A stretch of DNA of 64,000 nucleotides from positions 61,842 through 125,841 of the forward strand of contig NZ_GG694007.1 of the NCBI RefSeq assembly GCF_000160695.1. Reading direction: 5' to 3'. A model generated the notes under the pieces. It saw only the letters and a list, made by a program, of their open reading frames with translations, made no database searches and was not told the DNA's origin. The position numbers and the translations under genes are program-made. This document shows positions 51,159-59,561 of this stretch, one piece after another; position 1 is the stretch's first letter; every line of letters starts with the position of its first letter. This stretch comes from Centipeda flueggei ATCC 43531 (GTDB lineage: Bacteria; Bacillota; Negativicutes; Selenomonadales; Selenomonadaceae).

Positions 51159-52732
51159 AGCGCGATGCCCTCCTCTCCCTCGATCTCGGCGATGATCTTC
51201 TCAATCTCGTCACGCAGAACAGTCTCGCGTGCGACGAGGGTGCGAATCTCGGCGTTCAACTGCACGATATCTATGATCTCGCGTGTATCCTCCGGCTCGA
51301 CATAGGTGCTGACGGAGAAGTTATAGTCCTCGGCAGCGATCTCCGCCCCCTTTGCGACGCACACGGTATGCTCCACATCTACCCGATCCGTATAGAGCTT
51401 TAGGATGTTCTCAATGTTTTCCTGTGAGAGTTTGTTGCTGTTTGTGACCTTGACACATTCCTTCGATGCGTCAATAAAGACCGTCGTGGTATCTGGTTTG
51501 GATTTCTTGAGCACCATAATGCAGGTCGCAATCGTTGTGCCAAAGAATAGGTTATCCGGCAGCTGAATCACGGCATCGACGTAGTTGCTGTCCACGAGGT
51601 ACTGACGGATTTTCTTCTCTGCGCCGCTGCGGTACATGATGCCCGGGAAACAGACAATCGCTGCCGTGCCGCTCGCCGCGAGCCACGCTAGGGAGTGCAG
51701 GATAAAGGCGAAGTCCGACTTGCTCGTCGGGGCGAGGACGCCCGCAGGTGCATAGCGCGGGTCATTGATGAGCAGAGGGTTGTCTTTCCCCGCCCATTTC
51801 TTGGAGTACGGCGGGTTGGAGACGATCGCCTCGAACGGCTCATCGTCCCAGTGGTGGGGGTTGATGAGTGTGTCCCCATGCGCAATGTCGAAGTCGTCGA
51901 AGTTGATGTCGTGCAGGAACATGTTGATGCGGCAGAGGTTGTACGCTGTGATGTTCTCGTCCTGCCCGTAGAATCCGTTGCGGACGTTCTCCCTGCCGAT
52001 GACCTTGGCGAATTTCAGCAGGAGTGAGCCGCTGCCGCAGGCGGGGTCATAGACTTTGTTCACCTGCGTTTTCCCAATGACGGTGAGGCGCGTGAGGAGC
52101 TCGGAGACCTCCTGCGGGGTGTAGTACTCGCCGCCGCTCTTGCCCGCGTTCGAGGCGTACATCCGCATGAGGTATTCGTACGCGTCGCCGAATGCGTCGA
52201 TGGTGTTGTCCTGATAGTGTCCGAGGCGCATCGCGCCGACGCCGCTGAGGAGTTTTGTCAGCTTGGCGTTGCGCTCCTTGACGGTCGCGCCGAGCTTGCT
52301 GCTGTTCACGTCGAATTCGTCAAAGAGTCCCGTGAGGTCGTCCTGACTGGGCGTGCCCGTCGCCGAGCTCTCGATGTGACGAAAGACCTGCTCGAGTGTC
52401 TCGTTGAGGCTCTCGTTGGTCTCCGCCCGTGCGAGGACGTTCTGAAAGAGCTCGCTCGGCGGGATGAAGAAGCCGAGGATCTGGACGATGTTGTCCTTCT
52501 CCGCCATTGCCTCATCATCGGGCAGGGCGGCATAGTCAAAAGCTGTGTCCCCCGCCTCGCGCTCCTCTGCGTTGAGGTAGTCGGTCAGTTTCTCTGAGAT
52601 ATAGCGGTAGAAGAGCGTGCCGAGGACGTACTGTTTGAAGTCCCAGCCGTCCACACTGCCGCGCAGGTCGTTCGCGATCTGCCAGATGGCGCGGTGCAGC
52701 TCCGCCCGCTCTACTTCTTTCTTGTTGTCCAT
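51155..52732 (-). CDS. hsdM: Type I restriction enzyme, methylase subunit
   Basis: 525 residues from the ATG at 52732 behind GGAGGAAAG; the frame is open upstream but without a site. N-terminal helical domain IWQIANDLRGSVDGWDFKQYVL, SAM-binding motif DPACGSGSLL (229-238) and catalytic NPPY (306-309) mark an N6-adenine methylase. It protects host sites and, with HsdS, forms the core of the restriction complex. It is first in the transcript hsdM-hsdS. Confidence 0.95.
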   Translation of the reverse strand: MDNKKEVERAELHRAIWQIANDLRGSVDGWDFKQYVLGTLFYRYISEKLTDYLNAEEREAGDTAFDYAALPDDEAMAEKDNIVQILGFFIPPSELFQNVLARAETNESLNETLEQVFRHIESSATGTPSQDDLTGLFDEFDVNSSKLGATVKERNAKLTKLLSGVGAMRLGHYQDNTIDAFGDAYEYLMRMYASNAGKSGGEYYTPQEVSELLTRLTVIGKTQVNKVYDPACGSGSLLLKFAKVIGRENVRNGFYGQDENITAYNLCRINMFLHDINFDDFDIAHGDTLINPHHWDDEPFEAIVSNPPYSKKWAGKDNPLLINDPRYAPAGVLAPTSKSDFAFILHSLAWLAASGTAAIVCFPGIMYRSGAEKKIRQYLVDSNYVDAVIQLPDNLFFGTTIATCIMVLKKSKPDTTTVFIDASKECVKVTNSNKLSQENIENILKLYTDRVDVEHTVCVAKGAEIAAEDYNFSVSTYVEPEDTREIIDIVQLNAEIRTLVARETVLRDEIEKIIAEIEGEEGIAL

Positions 52733-52887
52733 GGTCTTTCCTCCATTCTTCGTATCGTTTATCATTCGTCACGGCGAAAGCGTTGTCCTGCTTTTCATAA
52801 ATTTCCAGACATTCCTGCCTCTTCTGTCTATGCATCAGATTCTAATCTTCCTTTTTTCGATCATATTTAAAATTATTCCCATATAAG

Positions 52888-53037
52888 CTAGCGTGCAAAC
52901 CTGATCTCCCCCTTGCCGGGATTGACGGTATACATGCCGTTAAAGCCGTCGATGGTTTCTCTCTCAAGCCTCACCACCGAGCCATTTCGAGCCAAAATGA
53001 ATAACGAGCTCCGTCCGTTTGTCTTTGCCCCTGCCAT
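52888..53037 (-). CDS. Small hypothetical protein
   Basis: 49 residues from an ATG at 53037 with GGAAGAG upstream; an in-frame start at 53145 is the alternative (85 residues). SSLFILARNGSVVRLERETI and the C-terminal GMYTVNPGKGEIRFAR look like a small beta-barrel-type protein. No family recognised. It lies upstream of hsdM on the same strand. Its reality rests only on the plausible composition and ribosome site. Confidence 0.35.
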   Translation of the reverse strand: MAGAKTNGRSSLFILARNGSVVRLERETIDGFNGMYTVNPGKGEIRFAR

Positions 53038-53215
53038 GATGTCTCTTCCTCTGTACTTCGTTTCTATCCTTTGATGATCCAAAGCATAGCAGGAAGACGC
53101 GCCGCCGTGATCACATAGAAAGCAATATTCCCCCACAAAAGACATGCCCCCCCTACCATGAGTGCTCGTTTTGTTCTATAATAGAACGCATCTCATTCGG
53201 CAGGGGGCATTTTGT

Positions 53216-54388
53216 GTGGCAGCAACAAAGGTAAGAACCTATAACTATCTGATCTCGTGCGGGCATCTGTGCTCGGATATCAATCAGGGTGCGCTCGCAG
53301 CGGTGCTGCCGTTCCTGATTTCGGCCTATCACTATGACTATGCAACGGCGGCGACGCTCGTGCTGTTCTCAAATCTCGTCGGCTCGGTGGTGCAGCCGAT
53401 CTTCGGGCAGCTCGCCGACCGTCAGAACCGCCCGTGGCTGATTCCGCTCGGTCTGCTGCTCGCGGGCGGCGGCATGGCACTCACAGGCGTGGTGACGACG
53501 TTCCCTGCGCTGTGCGCAGCGGTCGCGGTGAGCGGCACGGGGGCGGCGATGTTCCACCCGCAGGCGGCGCGGCTCGTGCATCACGCCTCGGCGGAGGGGG
53601 AGCGTGCGAAGAATATCAGCATCTTTTCCTTCGGCGGCAATCTTGGTTTTGCCCTCGGCCCTGTGGTCATGACTGCCGCCGTGACGGTGTTTGGTCTCAT
53701 GGGAACGCTCGTCTTTCTCATCCCCGAAGTCCTCATCTGTATTGCCTTCCGCTGCCATCTGCACGGGCTCTATGCACTGAACGCCGCACCGCAGGCAACA
53801 GAGGCAAAGGCACGCCCGCAAGGCATCGATCAATGGGGCTCGTTCCTGCGTCTGACCGCCATTGTCTTCGGGCGTTCGATCATCTTCTTCGGCATCAATA
53901 CCTTCCTCGCACTGTACTGGATTCAGGAGCTCGGGCAGACGGAGGCGATGGGCAGCGCCGTGCTGAGCGTCTATTACGCGATCGGTGCGGCGTGTACGCT
54001 GCTCGGCGGACGGCTCGCCGACCGCTATGGCTATCACCGCATGATCCGCATTGGGGCGGTGATTCTGCCGCCGTGCATCTTTCTCTTTACGCAGGTACAC
54101 TCCCTCGTGCTCGCTGCCCTGCTTCTCCTGCCGATCGCGGCATCACTCAGTCTCATCTATAGTCCGATGGTGGTGCTCGGTCAGCAGTACCTCCCGAACC
54201 GTGTGGGGCTTGCCTCGGGCGTGACGCTGGGGCTCGCGGTCAGTGTCGGCGGCGTCTTTACGCCTGTGCTTGGGCATATCGCAGACGGACGGGGACTCAC
54301 GGCGGCCCTCCTCACCGTCACTGCCATCGCCCTCATCCCTGCCGTTTTTGCCTTCCTCCTGCCGCCTGTGCGGAGGAAGACGCTCTAG
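53216..54388 (+). CDS. MFS transporter, fosmidomycin-resistance (Fsr)-like
   Basis: 390 residues from a GTG at 53216 behind GGCAGGGGGC; a longer reading from 53162 would begin within the promoter region (TATAAT at about 53178). Twelve hydrophobic segments; YNYLISCGHLCSDINQGALAAVLPFL and GQLADRQNRPWLIPLGL (loop 2-3) plus SGTGAAMFHPQAARLVH are typical of the Fsr branch of the major facilitator family. It would export small drug-like acids by proton antiport. Copy B of the MITE-like repeat lies just after its stop. Confidence 0.88.
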   Translation: MAATKVRTYNYLISCGHLCSDINQGALAAVLPFLISAYHYDYATAATLVLFSNLVGSVVQPIFGQLADRQNRPWLIPLGLLLAGGGMALTGVVTTFPALCAAVAVSGTGAAMFHPQAARLVHHASAEGERAKNISIFSFGGNLGFALGPVVMTAAVTVFGLMGTLVFLIPEVLICIAFRCHLHGLYALNAAPQATEAKARPQGIDQWGSFLRLTAIVFGRSIIFFGINTFLALYWIQELGQTEAMGSAVLSVYYAIGAACTLLGGRLADRYGYHRMIRIGAVILPPCIFLFTQVHSLVLAALLLLPIAASLSLIYSPMVVLGQQYLPNRVGLASGVTLGLAVSVGGVFTPVLGHIADGRGLTAALLTVTAIALIPAVFAFLLPPVRRKTL

Positions 54389-54398
54389 GGCCATCTCT

Positions 54399-54519
54399 GA
54401 GGAATCCCTGGTAAGCGGAAAACCGAATGCCGAGTGGTACTCTATGGAGGGTTTTCTGTCAAAGTGCGGGCAAAAAAGACGTGCTAAGACAGCGGTGCTG
54501 AATATATCTGTGATTCCCT
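54399..54519 (-). mobile_element. MITE-like repeat, copy B (shortened)
   Basis: Left end GAGGAATCCCTGGTAA, right end ATCTGTGATTCCCTA, with the inside AAGTGCGGGCAAAAAAGA and GCGGTGCTGAATATATC matching copies A (inverted) and C. About 45 bases shorter than copy A. Its right end supplies the stop codon (CTA on the plus strand) of the DUF262 gene. Confidence 0.65.
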
Positions 54520-56281
54520 AAATAGGTACACCAAACTTCTGCACAATCTCCTCACTGTCACGCCCGACGATTCTCTTTCCCATTGCAGCAGAGACGGCAT
54601 CGAGAAGTGCCGTCGCCCGGTGGCGCATAAACGCATCGAAATCATCCGTCTCGCAGTCCTCCATCGAGATCCAATGTGAGGAGAGATACGCCGTCAAGCT
54701 GCTTCGGTCAACCTTTGCAGCAATATGCTTCAGATATTCGCTCGGGGCAGCACCGCCAATTTCACGATTCGTGATGTAGGAGATCGGCGTCTTATTGATG
54801 ACGGAGTCCCACTTTTCTTCGGGAAGTCCGCTCTTGATGCAGTAGCTGCGCGGAAAAATATGGTGGATGTCGATATTGGCTGCCTTGAACTGCGTAAAGT
54901 CCATGTCCTGCCCGCTGATAAAATCCTTGCTCCCGTGTTTTAGAATCAATGCCATCACGCCCTTGTAGGCAGCGCTTTGCCGCGTTCGCAGGAGGAGCAG
55001 ACGCGGTGCATTGAAGTATGCGTCCTGTACGGTCTTTGGCAGCTCACCGCCATCCAGCCAGCGCATGACGCCCACGACGTCATTGACATAGCGCGTTTCG
55101 TTCGCACTGCCATAGAGCTCACCAAATACGCCGCACCAGTACCACTGCTTGATTCTCTGCTTCACGTTCGAGGATTTGATCTGATTCTTTTCGAGCAGCA
55201 GGGTACACAGTACAGCAAGCGGAATGAGCTGCGTTGTATAAGGAATCTCTCTGCGCGCAAAAATGCGCTCCTCCGCAAGCAGATCTACTGCCTCACGGAA
55301 CCCCTCGCAGAGCGCATCGGCATATGCCTTGTAGTCCGTAAGCTTCAGATTCAGCACATCTTTTTTCTTGCAGCTGACCGTCCCCTTCCCCTGATACGCG
55401 GCCAGCAGTGTGCATGCCGTCAAGAAGTCCGTCGATGTGACGACATTGAGAAGATCTCCGCTGAAATAGGTTCCCACGCGATGTTCCCAATCCTGACGCA
55501 GATCAAAATCCTCCATCGCAAAAATAGCCGTCACCAACTCGAAAACGGTGAGCGACACGCCGCCCTGGTTGACGTTCTCAAAAACCTGACAGACGGCTTC
55601 CTTCGGCGTGTCTTTCTCCAGGGTGATGACGGGAATTTTATACTGGAATGCCGGCATCACGATGCGGCTCTTAAAGTCGCTGTACTCTTTGGAGATGTTC
55701 GCCTCATGTCTATAGTGTGCTAGATACGCCTGCTCCCATTGAAATGTCTTGGCGGGGTCGAGAATGATATTGAGCGGGAACATTTTTGCTGCATATTCTT
55801 TGTTGGGCGTCGTGAGATCCAGCTCCACTTTCCTGCCGAAATCAGACGTCAGCTGTTTCGTCTCCGGCACAGAAATGATGGCATCGAGGCGATCTGCATC
55901 CGCATCCAATGCCTGTTCAATGCTGATGTAATAGTAGCGATAGATTTCCTTCCCTTTGTCCGTGCGTGTCCGTACGGCCCCTTCACCGTAAAGTGCCGAG
56001 TAAGCGGAGGTCAGGCGCTGCTGTCCGTCCAGGACAAGATCGTTGGGTACGCTGTTCGTCGAGGAAATCCCCTCAAACAGGCGATATTTAAAATGGAGCG
56101 AATCGCCGCCATAGGAGAGGAACATCGCCGCGCCGACAGGAAAGCCGCGTGTGATGCTCGCGATCAGCCCGCGGATGCGATTGTCATCCCAAATCCACCC
56201 GCGCTGAAAATCAGGCAGCTGTATCCTTCCCTCGTGAATATCCCGCATCAAATCGACCAACGGCTTATCATTCGTTTGCAT
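54518..56281 (-). CDS. DUF262/HNH nuclease (GmrSD-like type IV defence protein)
   Basis: 587 residues from the ATG at 56281 behind GAGGAG; a GTG nine bases earlier is possible. The N-terminal DUF262 (ParB-like) domain has LPDFQRGW (23-30) and the NTP/DNA motif DGQQRLTS (85-92). The C-terminal part holds an HNH motif, DIHHIFPRSYC, near residue 470. Proteins of this kind restrict phage with modified DNA (GmrSD, SspE and similar). This looks like a single-chain member without a partner gene. It is next to the type I system and forms part of the defence island. Confidence 0.88.
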   Translation of the reverse strand: MQTNDKPLVDLMRDIHEGRIQLPDFQRGWIWDDNRIRGLIASITRGFPVGAAMFLSYGGDSLHFKYRLFEGISSTNSVPNDLVLDGQQRLTSAYSALYGEGAVRTRTDKGKEIYRYYYISIEQALDADADRLDAIISVPETKQLTSDFGRKVELDLTTPNKEYAAKMFPLNIILDPAKTFQWEQAYLAHYRHEANISKEYSDFKSRIVMPAFQYKIPVITLEKDTPKEAVCQVFENVNQGGVSLTVFELVTAIFAMEDFDLRQDWEHRVGTYFSGDLLNVVTSTDFLTACTLLAAYQGKGTVSCKKKDVLNLKLTDYKAYADALCEGFREAVDLLAEERIFARREIPYTTQLIPLAVLCTLLLEKNQIKSSNVKQRIKQWYWCGVFGELYGSANETRYVNDVVGVMRWLDGGELPKTVQDAYFNAPRLLLLRTRQSAAYKGVMALILKHGSKDFISGQDMDFTQFKAANIDIHHIFPRSYCIKSGLPEEKWDSVINKTPISYITNREIGGAAPSEYLKHIAAKVDRSSLTAYLSSHWISMEDCETDDFDAFMRHRATALLDAVSAAMGKRIVGRDSEEIVQKFGVPI

Positions 56282-56388
56282 CACATACACTCCTCTTTGT
56301 ACTCTATATCTGCAGCATCTCCATATAGTATAATGAACCGTTCTGTAAATTAAAAGAATTTATTTTCTTGTATGATAGGAGCACCCAC

Positions 56389-56874
56389 ATGACCTACGCA
56401 GCGTACTATTTCTCGCCGCTCGGCAGGATTGTCCTCATGAGCGACGGCACGGCACTGACGGAGCTGGACTTCGCCGAAGGAGTCCCCAAGGCATCTGCTG
56501 TGCACACACAAAAAGACCTCCCCGTATTTGGAGAGGTCTGTCGTTGGCTCGATGTGTACTTCGCGGGGCGTGATCCCGGTGCTCTGCCGCCGCTTGCGCC
56601 GCACGGCACAGCATTTCAGCAGTTGGTCTGGAAGGTCCTGCGCGGGATTCCCTACGGCACGACGACGACGTATGGCAGAATCGCCGCGCGCATCGCTGCC
56701 GCACGCGGCGGCCGGATGTCGGCACAGGCGGTCGGCGGCGCGGTCGGACGCAACCCGATCTCCATCCTCATCCCCTGCCACCGCGTGATCGGTGCAGATG
56801 GCAGTCTGACGGGCTACGCGGGCGGACTGGACAAAAAGGAGTATCTGCTAGAGCTCGAAGGAGCAATCGAATAA
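56389..56874 (+). CDS. ogt: Methylated-DNA-protein-cysteine methyltransferase
   Basis: 161 residues from the ATG at 56389 behind AGGAGCACC. The acceptor cysteine is Cys130 in ILIPCHRVIG; the DNA-binding helix is GIPYGTTTTYGRIA with QAVGGAVGRNP. It repairs O6-methylguanine by suicidal transfer of the alkyl group to the cysteine. Single-gene transcript with a terminator. Confidence 0.95.
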   Translation: MTYAAYYFSPLGRIVLMSDGTALTELDFAEGVPKASAVHTQKDLPVFGEVCRWLDVYFAGRDPGALPPLAPHGTAFQQLVWKVLRGIPYGTTTTYGRIAARIAAARGGRMSAQAVGGAVGRNPISILIPCHRVIGADGSLTGYAGGLDKKEYLLELEGAIE

Positions 56875-56888
56875 GTTTCCCACACGAG

Positions 56889-56919
56889 AAAACGCAGCCC
56901 CGCACGGAGCTGCGTTTTT
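56889..56919 (+). terminator. Terminator after ogt
   Basis: AACGCAGC/GCTGCGTT, then TTTG; lies between convergent genes. Confidence 0.8.
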
Positions 56920-56927
56920 GTTTGCGC

Positions 56928-58400
56928 CTACACCTCAATCGCCGCATACCGTTCGCTGCCGAGCACCTGCTCCATATACTCGTACGGGGTAATGCGCCTA
57001 TCGACGGTCATGGAGAAAATGCTCGGGCTGCACCCGGAGACGAGCGTGACGCCCTGCTCATTCATTTTGACAGGCTGTTGACGGCGGCGGCTCTGGACGT
57101 TCCAGAACACGATGCGCGGCAGCGCATAGCCCGCCTCCGCGAACAGTTCCTGTGCCCGCTCAAAGTTCGTCACGTCCGCGTCCACAGTACAGGTATCGAA
57201 CTCCATGTCCGTGATGATGTAGAGTACGGAGGGCAATTCCTCCTGCGGCACACGGTTCTTCACCGCTGTGTGCAGGAGGAGGCAGAACACCGCTTCAAGA
57301 TTTGTATTTGCCGCCTCGTCAAAGCTTCTGCAGTAGTGCACACGCTCCACAATCGTCGCGCCCTCGATCTCGATAAGCCGCGGGTTCTCGGAAAATGTGA
57401 TAAAGTGCCCATGAAACACGCCTGTATTGCGCTCGGCGAAGTAGATGGCAAGCGAGAGCGCGACGCTGCTCGGCAGGGGGTTCCCACCCCAGTACATCGA
57501 GCCGGAGCCGTCGAGCACGACGAGCGCATTCTCTCCATGCGTATAGTCGGGCAGTGCACTCCATGTGACATCAAGGGCACACGCCTCCTCTTTCGGGATT
57601 TGCGGTGCCACTGCTGCACTGAGCGGACGGATGATCTCATAGGGATAGAGCGTTCCCGTATGCAGCCGCTCCTCACCATGCTCCACGCGTGACAGAAACG
57701 CCTTGTACCGCTCCACGTCGTTGCGCCAGAACGCCGCACGGTACTTGAACATCGCCTTCGACGGCTGCTTTGCGTAGTCAAAGGTATAGTTCCTCGTACG
57801 CAGCGCATTCTCGATGAGTGCAATGCGGCGGCGCAGATGGACGAGCATCCTGCGGTAATCCGCCTCCCTCATCCCGAACAGGACCGCGAGCCGCCGCGCC
57901 TGTCTGCGTACCGCACGCGAAGAGGTATTGACGGACGGCAGCCACTTCGCGAGGAGGGAGACCGGCTTTTCCTCCCCTGCGGCACGCAGGTCTTTTTCAA
58001 GCTGTGCACGAATCAGGCGGACAGCGGCAGCCTCCAAGGGCGTGTCGAGAAGGACGAGCAAATCGTCCCAGCGACCGTATCCCGGAACGAATTTCAGATT
58101 CTTTTCGAGAGATGCGGGCGCAGCAAAGGCAAGATGACGCAGCAGCACGCGAAAGAGCCGCCGCTCGCCGAGTCCCCCGCGCACGTCACGCGCGTAGAAG
58201 AGTGTGCGCAGCGCATAGGCCGGATGCGCGGCAAAGGCGCGCGTGAAGCGCACGATGATCTCCGCCTCGCCCGCCTCCCGCAGCGCGCCTGCCGCCGCAA
58301 AGAAGTCAAGTGCGTCTGATCCTGAACTCGCGTAGGTTGCGGCATCGTTCTCCGTCCGCGTATAGGTTCGGTTGCTTTCCTCTTTCAGCGCGTCCAGCAT
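56928..58400 (-). CDS. TROVE-like/vWA domain protein (DUF2828, Ro60-like)
   Basis: 490 residues from the ATG at 58400 behind AAAGGAGG. The N-terminal 270 residues are helical repeats like those of TROVE (Ro60) proteins: LFYARDVRGGLGERRLFRVLLRHLA and WLPSVNTSSRAVRRQARRLA. The C-terminal half is a von Willebrand A domain with the metal site DGSGSM (297-302) and ITDMEFD. This layout is that of the DUF2828 family and parallels Ro60, which binds Y RNAs and misfolded RNA. A structured RNA with its own promoter lies immediately upstream on the same strand. An RNA-binding, RNA quality-control role is inferred. Confidence 0.75.
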   Translation of the reverse strand: MLDALKEESNRTYTRTENDAATYASSGSDALDFFAAAGALREAGEAEIIVRFTRAFAAHPAYALRTLFYARDVRGGLGERRLFRVLLRHLAFAAPASLEKNLKFVPGYGRWDDLLVLLDTPLEAAAVRLIRAQLEKDLRAAGEEKPVSLLAKWLPSVNTSSRAVRRQARRLAVLFGMREADYRRMLVHLRRRIALIENALRTRNYTFDYAKQPSKAMFKYRAAFWRNDVERYKAFLSRVEHGEERLHTGTLYPYEIIRPLSAAVAPQIPKEEACALDVTWSALPDYTHGENALVVLDGSGSMYWGGNPLPSSVALSLAIYFAERNTGVFHGHFITFSENPRLIEIEGATIVERVHYCRSFDEAANTNLEAVFCLLLHTAVKNRVPQEELPSVLYIITDMEFDTCTVDADVTNFERAQELFAEAGYALPRIVFWNVQSRRRQQPVKMNEQGVTLVSGCSPSIFSMTVDRRITPYEYMEQVLGSERYAAIEV

Positions 58401-58417
58401 CGTTCTTCCTCCTTTGT

Positions 58418-58669
58418 GCAAAATGCCCGACCCAGATGCATATGCACTGTGTCGGACACATTCATTCACCGCAGCAGACTGCGGACATATACGGACAAGA
58501 TGCCACGGACGGAAGCGACGCGCCGCTCCGTCCTGCGGGGTCGTCAAGCCCCGCTACTGTTTAAGAGACAGGTGAATTGCTGTTGGCATCTTTTGCAAGA
58601 CACGATTGCACGCCGACGATCCCCATAGGAAATCTCTTCGTTGTTCCGCACATTGCTGTTCATGTCTTG
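58418..58669 (-). ncRNA. Structured RNA upstream of the TROVE-like gene (Y-RNA-like or leader)
   Basis: Starts just after a near-consensus promoter. The extreme 5' end GCAAGACA pairs with TGTCTTGC about 60 bases on (58663-58670 with 58595-58602). Then a cloverleaf-like part follows: outer stem AAGATGCCA/TGGCATCTT (58497-58505 with 58584-58592) enclosing three hairpins, CTGT/ACAG with a 7-base loop, GCGGGG/CCCCGC with an 8-base loop, and GGACGGA/TCCGTCC. Two more hairpins follow, CCGCAG/CTGCGG and TGTCCGAC/GTCGGGCA, the latter followed by TTTTG (58418-58458), a possible terminator just before the gene's ribosome site. It may be a separate small RNA, a regulatory leader, or both. Confidence 0.55.
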
Positions 58670-58674
58670 CACTT

Positions 58675-58703
58675 ATTGTAGCATAAACTCTCCCTTACTT
58701 CAA
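58675..58703 (-). promoter_or_regulatory. Promoter of the structured RNA and TROVE-like gene
   Basis: On the minus strand TTGAAG, 17 bases, TACAAT. Confidence 0.65.
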
Positions 58704-58712
58704 GGAACGCTT

Positions 58713-59297
58713 CTACTTCTTCGCTTCTTTTGCCGTGTGCGCAGTGTTCGCCGCCTTCGCCTGCTGAGCAATCGCATCACAGACGCAGCCGCCCGTGGGA
58801 ATGGTGACGCCCCGCTTGCGTGCCTTGTGTGCCTCGTAGCGGCGTTTGCCCTCCTCGAAGGCGGCACGCGCCTCCTCGGTCTTGAGTTCGAGGGGCGGTA
58901 CGGTCTTCGGGCGTGCGTTGCGGTCAAGCGCGACCATGGTAAAGTACGCCGAGAGCCCGAGCTGCGGATCGCTGCCCTCGTCAAGATCCTCGACGATGAC
59001 GTTGACGGAGATCTCCATCGAGCTGTGTCCGACGTAGACGATATCTGCCGTCACGACGACGAGGTCGCCGATGCGGATCGGCAGGTGAAACTCGAGCTCA
59101 TCGACACGTGCCGTGACGACGTTCGAGCGCGCGTAACGGCGCGCCGCCGCGTATGCCGCCGAGTCCATCAGCTTCATGATCTCGCCGCCGTGCACGTTCC
59201 CGTTCGGGTTCGCCTGGCTCGGCATCATGACCTCGCTGATGACGATGCGGCTGTCCTTCATTTTGCATTCACTCATATTCTGTTCCATCCCTTCCAT
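58713..59297 (-). CDS. Acyl-CoA thioesterase, hotdog fold (YciA/YkhA type)
   Basis: 194 residues from 59297; internal ATGs at 59288 and 59276 are alternative starts, the last giving the best alignment of the N-terminus. SEVMMPSQANPNGNVHGGEIMKLMDSAAYAAARR is the signature of the family (catalytic Asp in LMD), and LPIRIGDLVVVTADIVYVGHSSMEISV follows. It hydrolyses acyl-CoA to free acid and CoA. The C-terminal about 50 residues are an Ala/Lys-rich tail with CVCDA. Confidence 0.88.
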   Translation of the reverse strand: MEGMEQNMSECKMKDSRIVISEVMMPSQANPNGNVHGGEIMKLMDSAAYAAARRYARSNVVTARVDELEFHLPIRIGDLVVVTADIVYVGHSSMEISVNVIVEDLDEGSDPQLGLSAYFTMVALDRNARPKTVPPLELKTEEARAAFEEGKRRYEAHKARKRGVTIPTGGCVCDAIAQQAKAANTAHTAKEAKK

Positions 59298-59561
59298 AAA
59301 TTACGTAGATCAGAGTGATTTTACCACACTTTACTGAAAAAAACCGTCGCATTGGAAACAAAAGATGATCGGCAAAAAGAGCCGCCCTCCAGATGGACTG
59401 CACAGCGAGCACGCCCCGCGGCACGTGCTGAAAACGATCGGGGCGAGAGCTCGCACGCGCAAAATACGCCTTGACACCCGCGTCTCCATCGGTGGTATAA
59501 TTCCCATAGTGATGGATTGGGAAACACTGCGGATATACCGCAAAGGCAAAGGGGGATTACG

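Noticed and set aside
58557..58572. CTGTCTCTTAAACAG on the minus strand, close to the Tn5 mosaic end
   Set aside because: The match stops after CTGTCTCTTA, and the sequence forms a proper hairpin in a larger fold; not library contamination.
58535..58575. GCCCCGCTACTGT, resembling part of a cobalamin riboswitch, on the plus strand
   Set aside because: The upstream core (GGTGAAAATCC-type) and the B12 box are missing, and no plus-strand gene follows.
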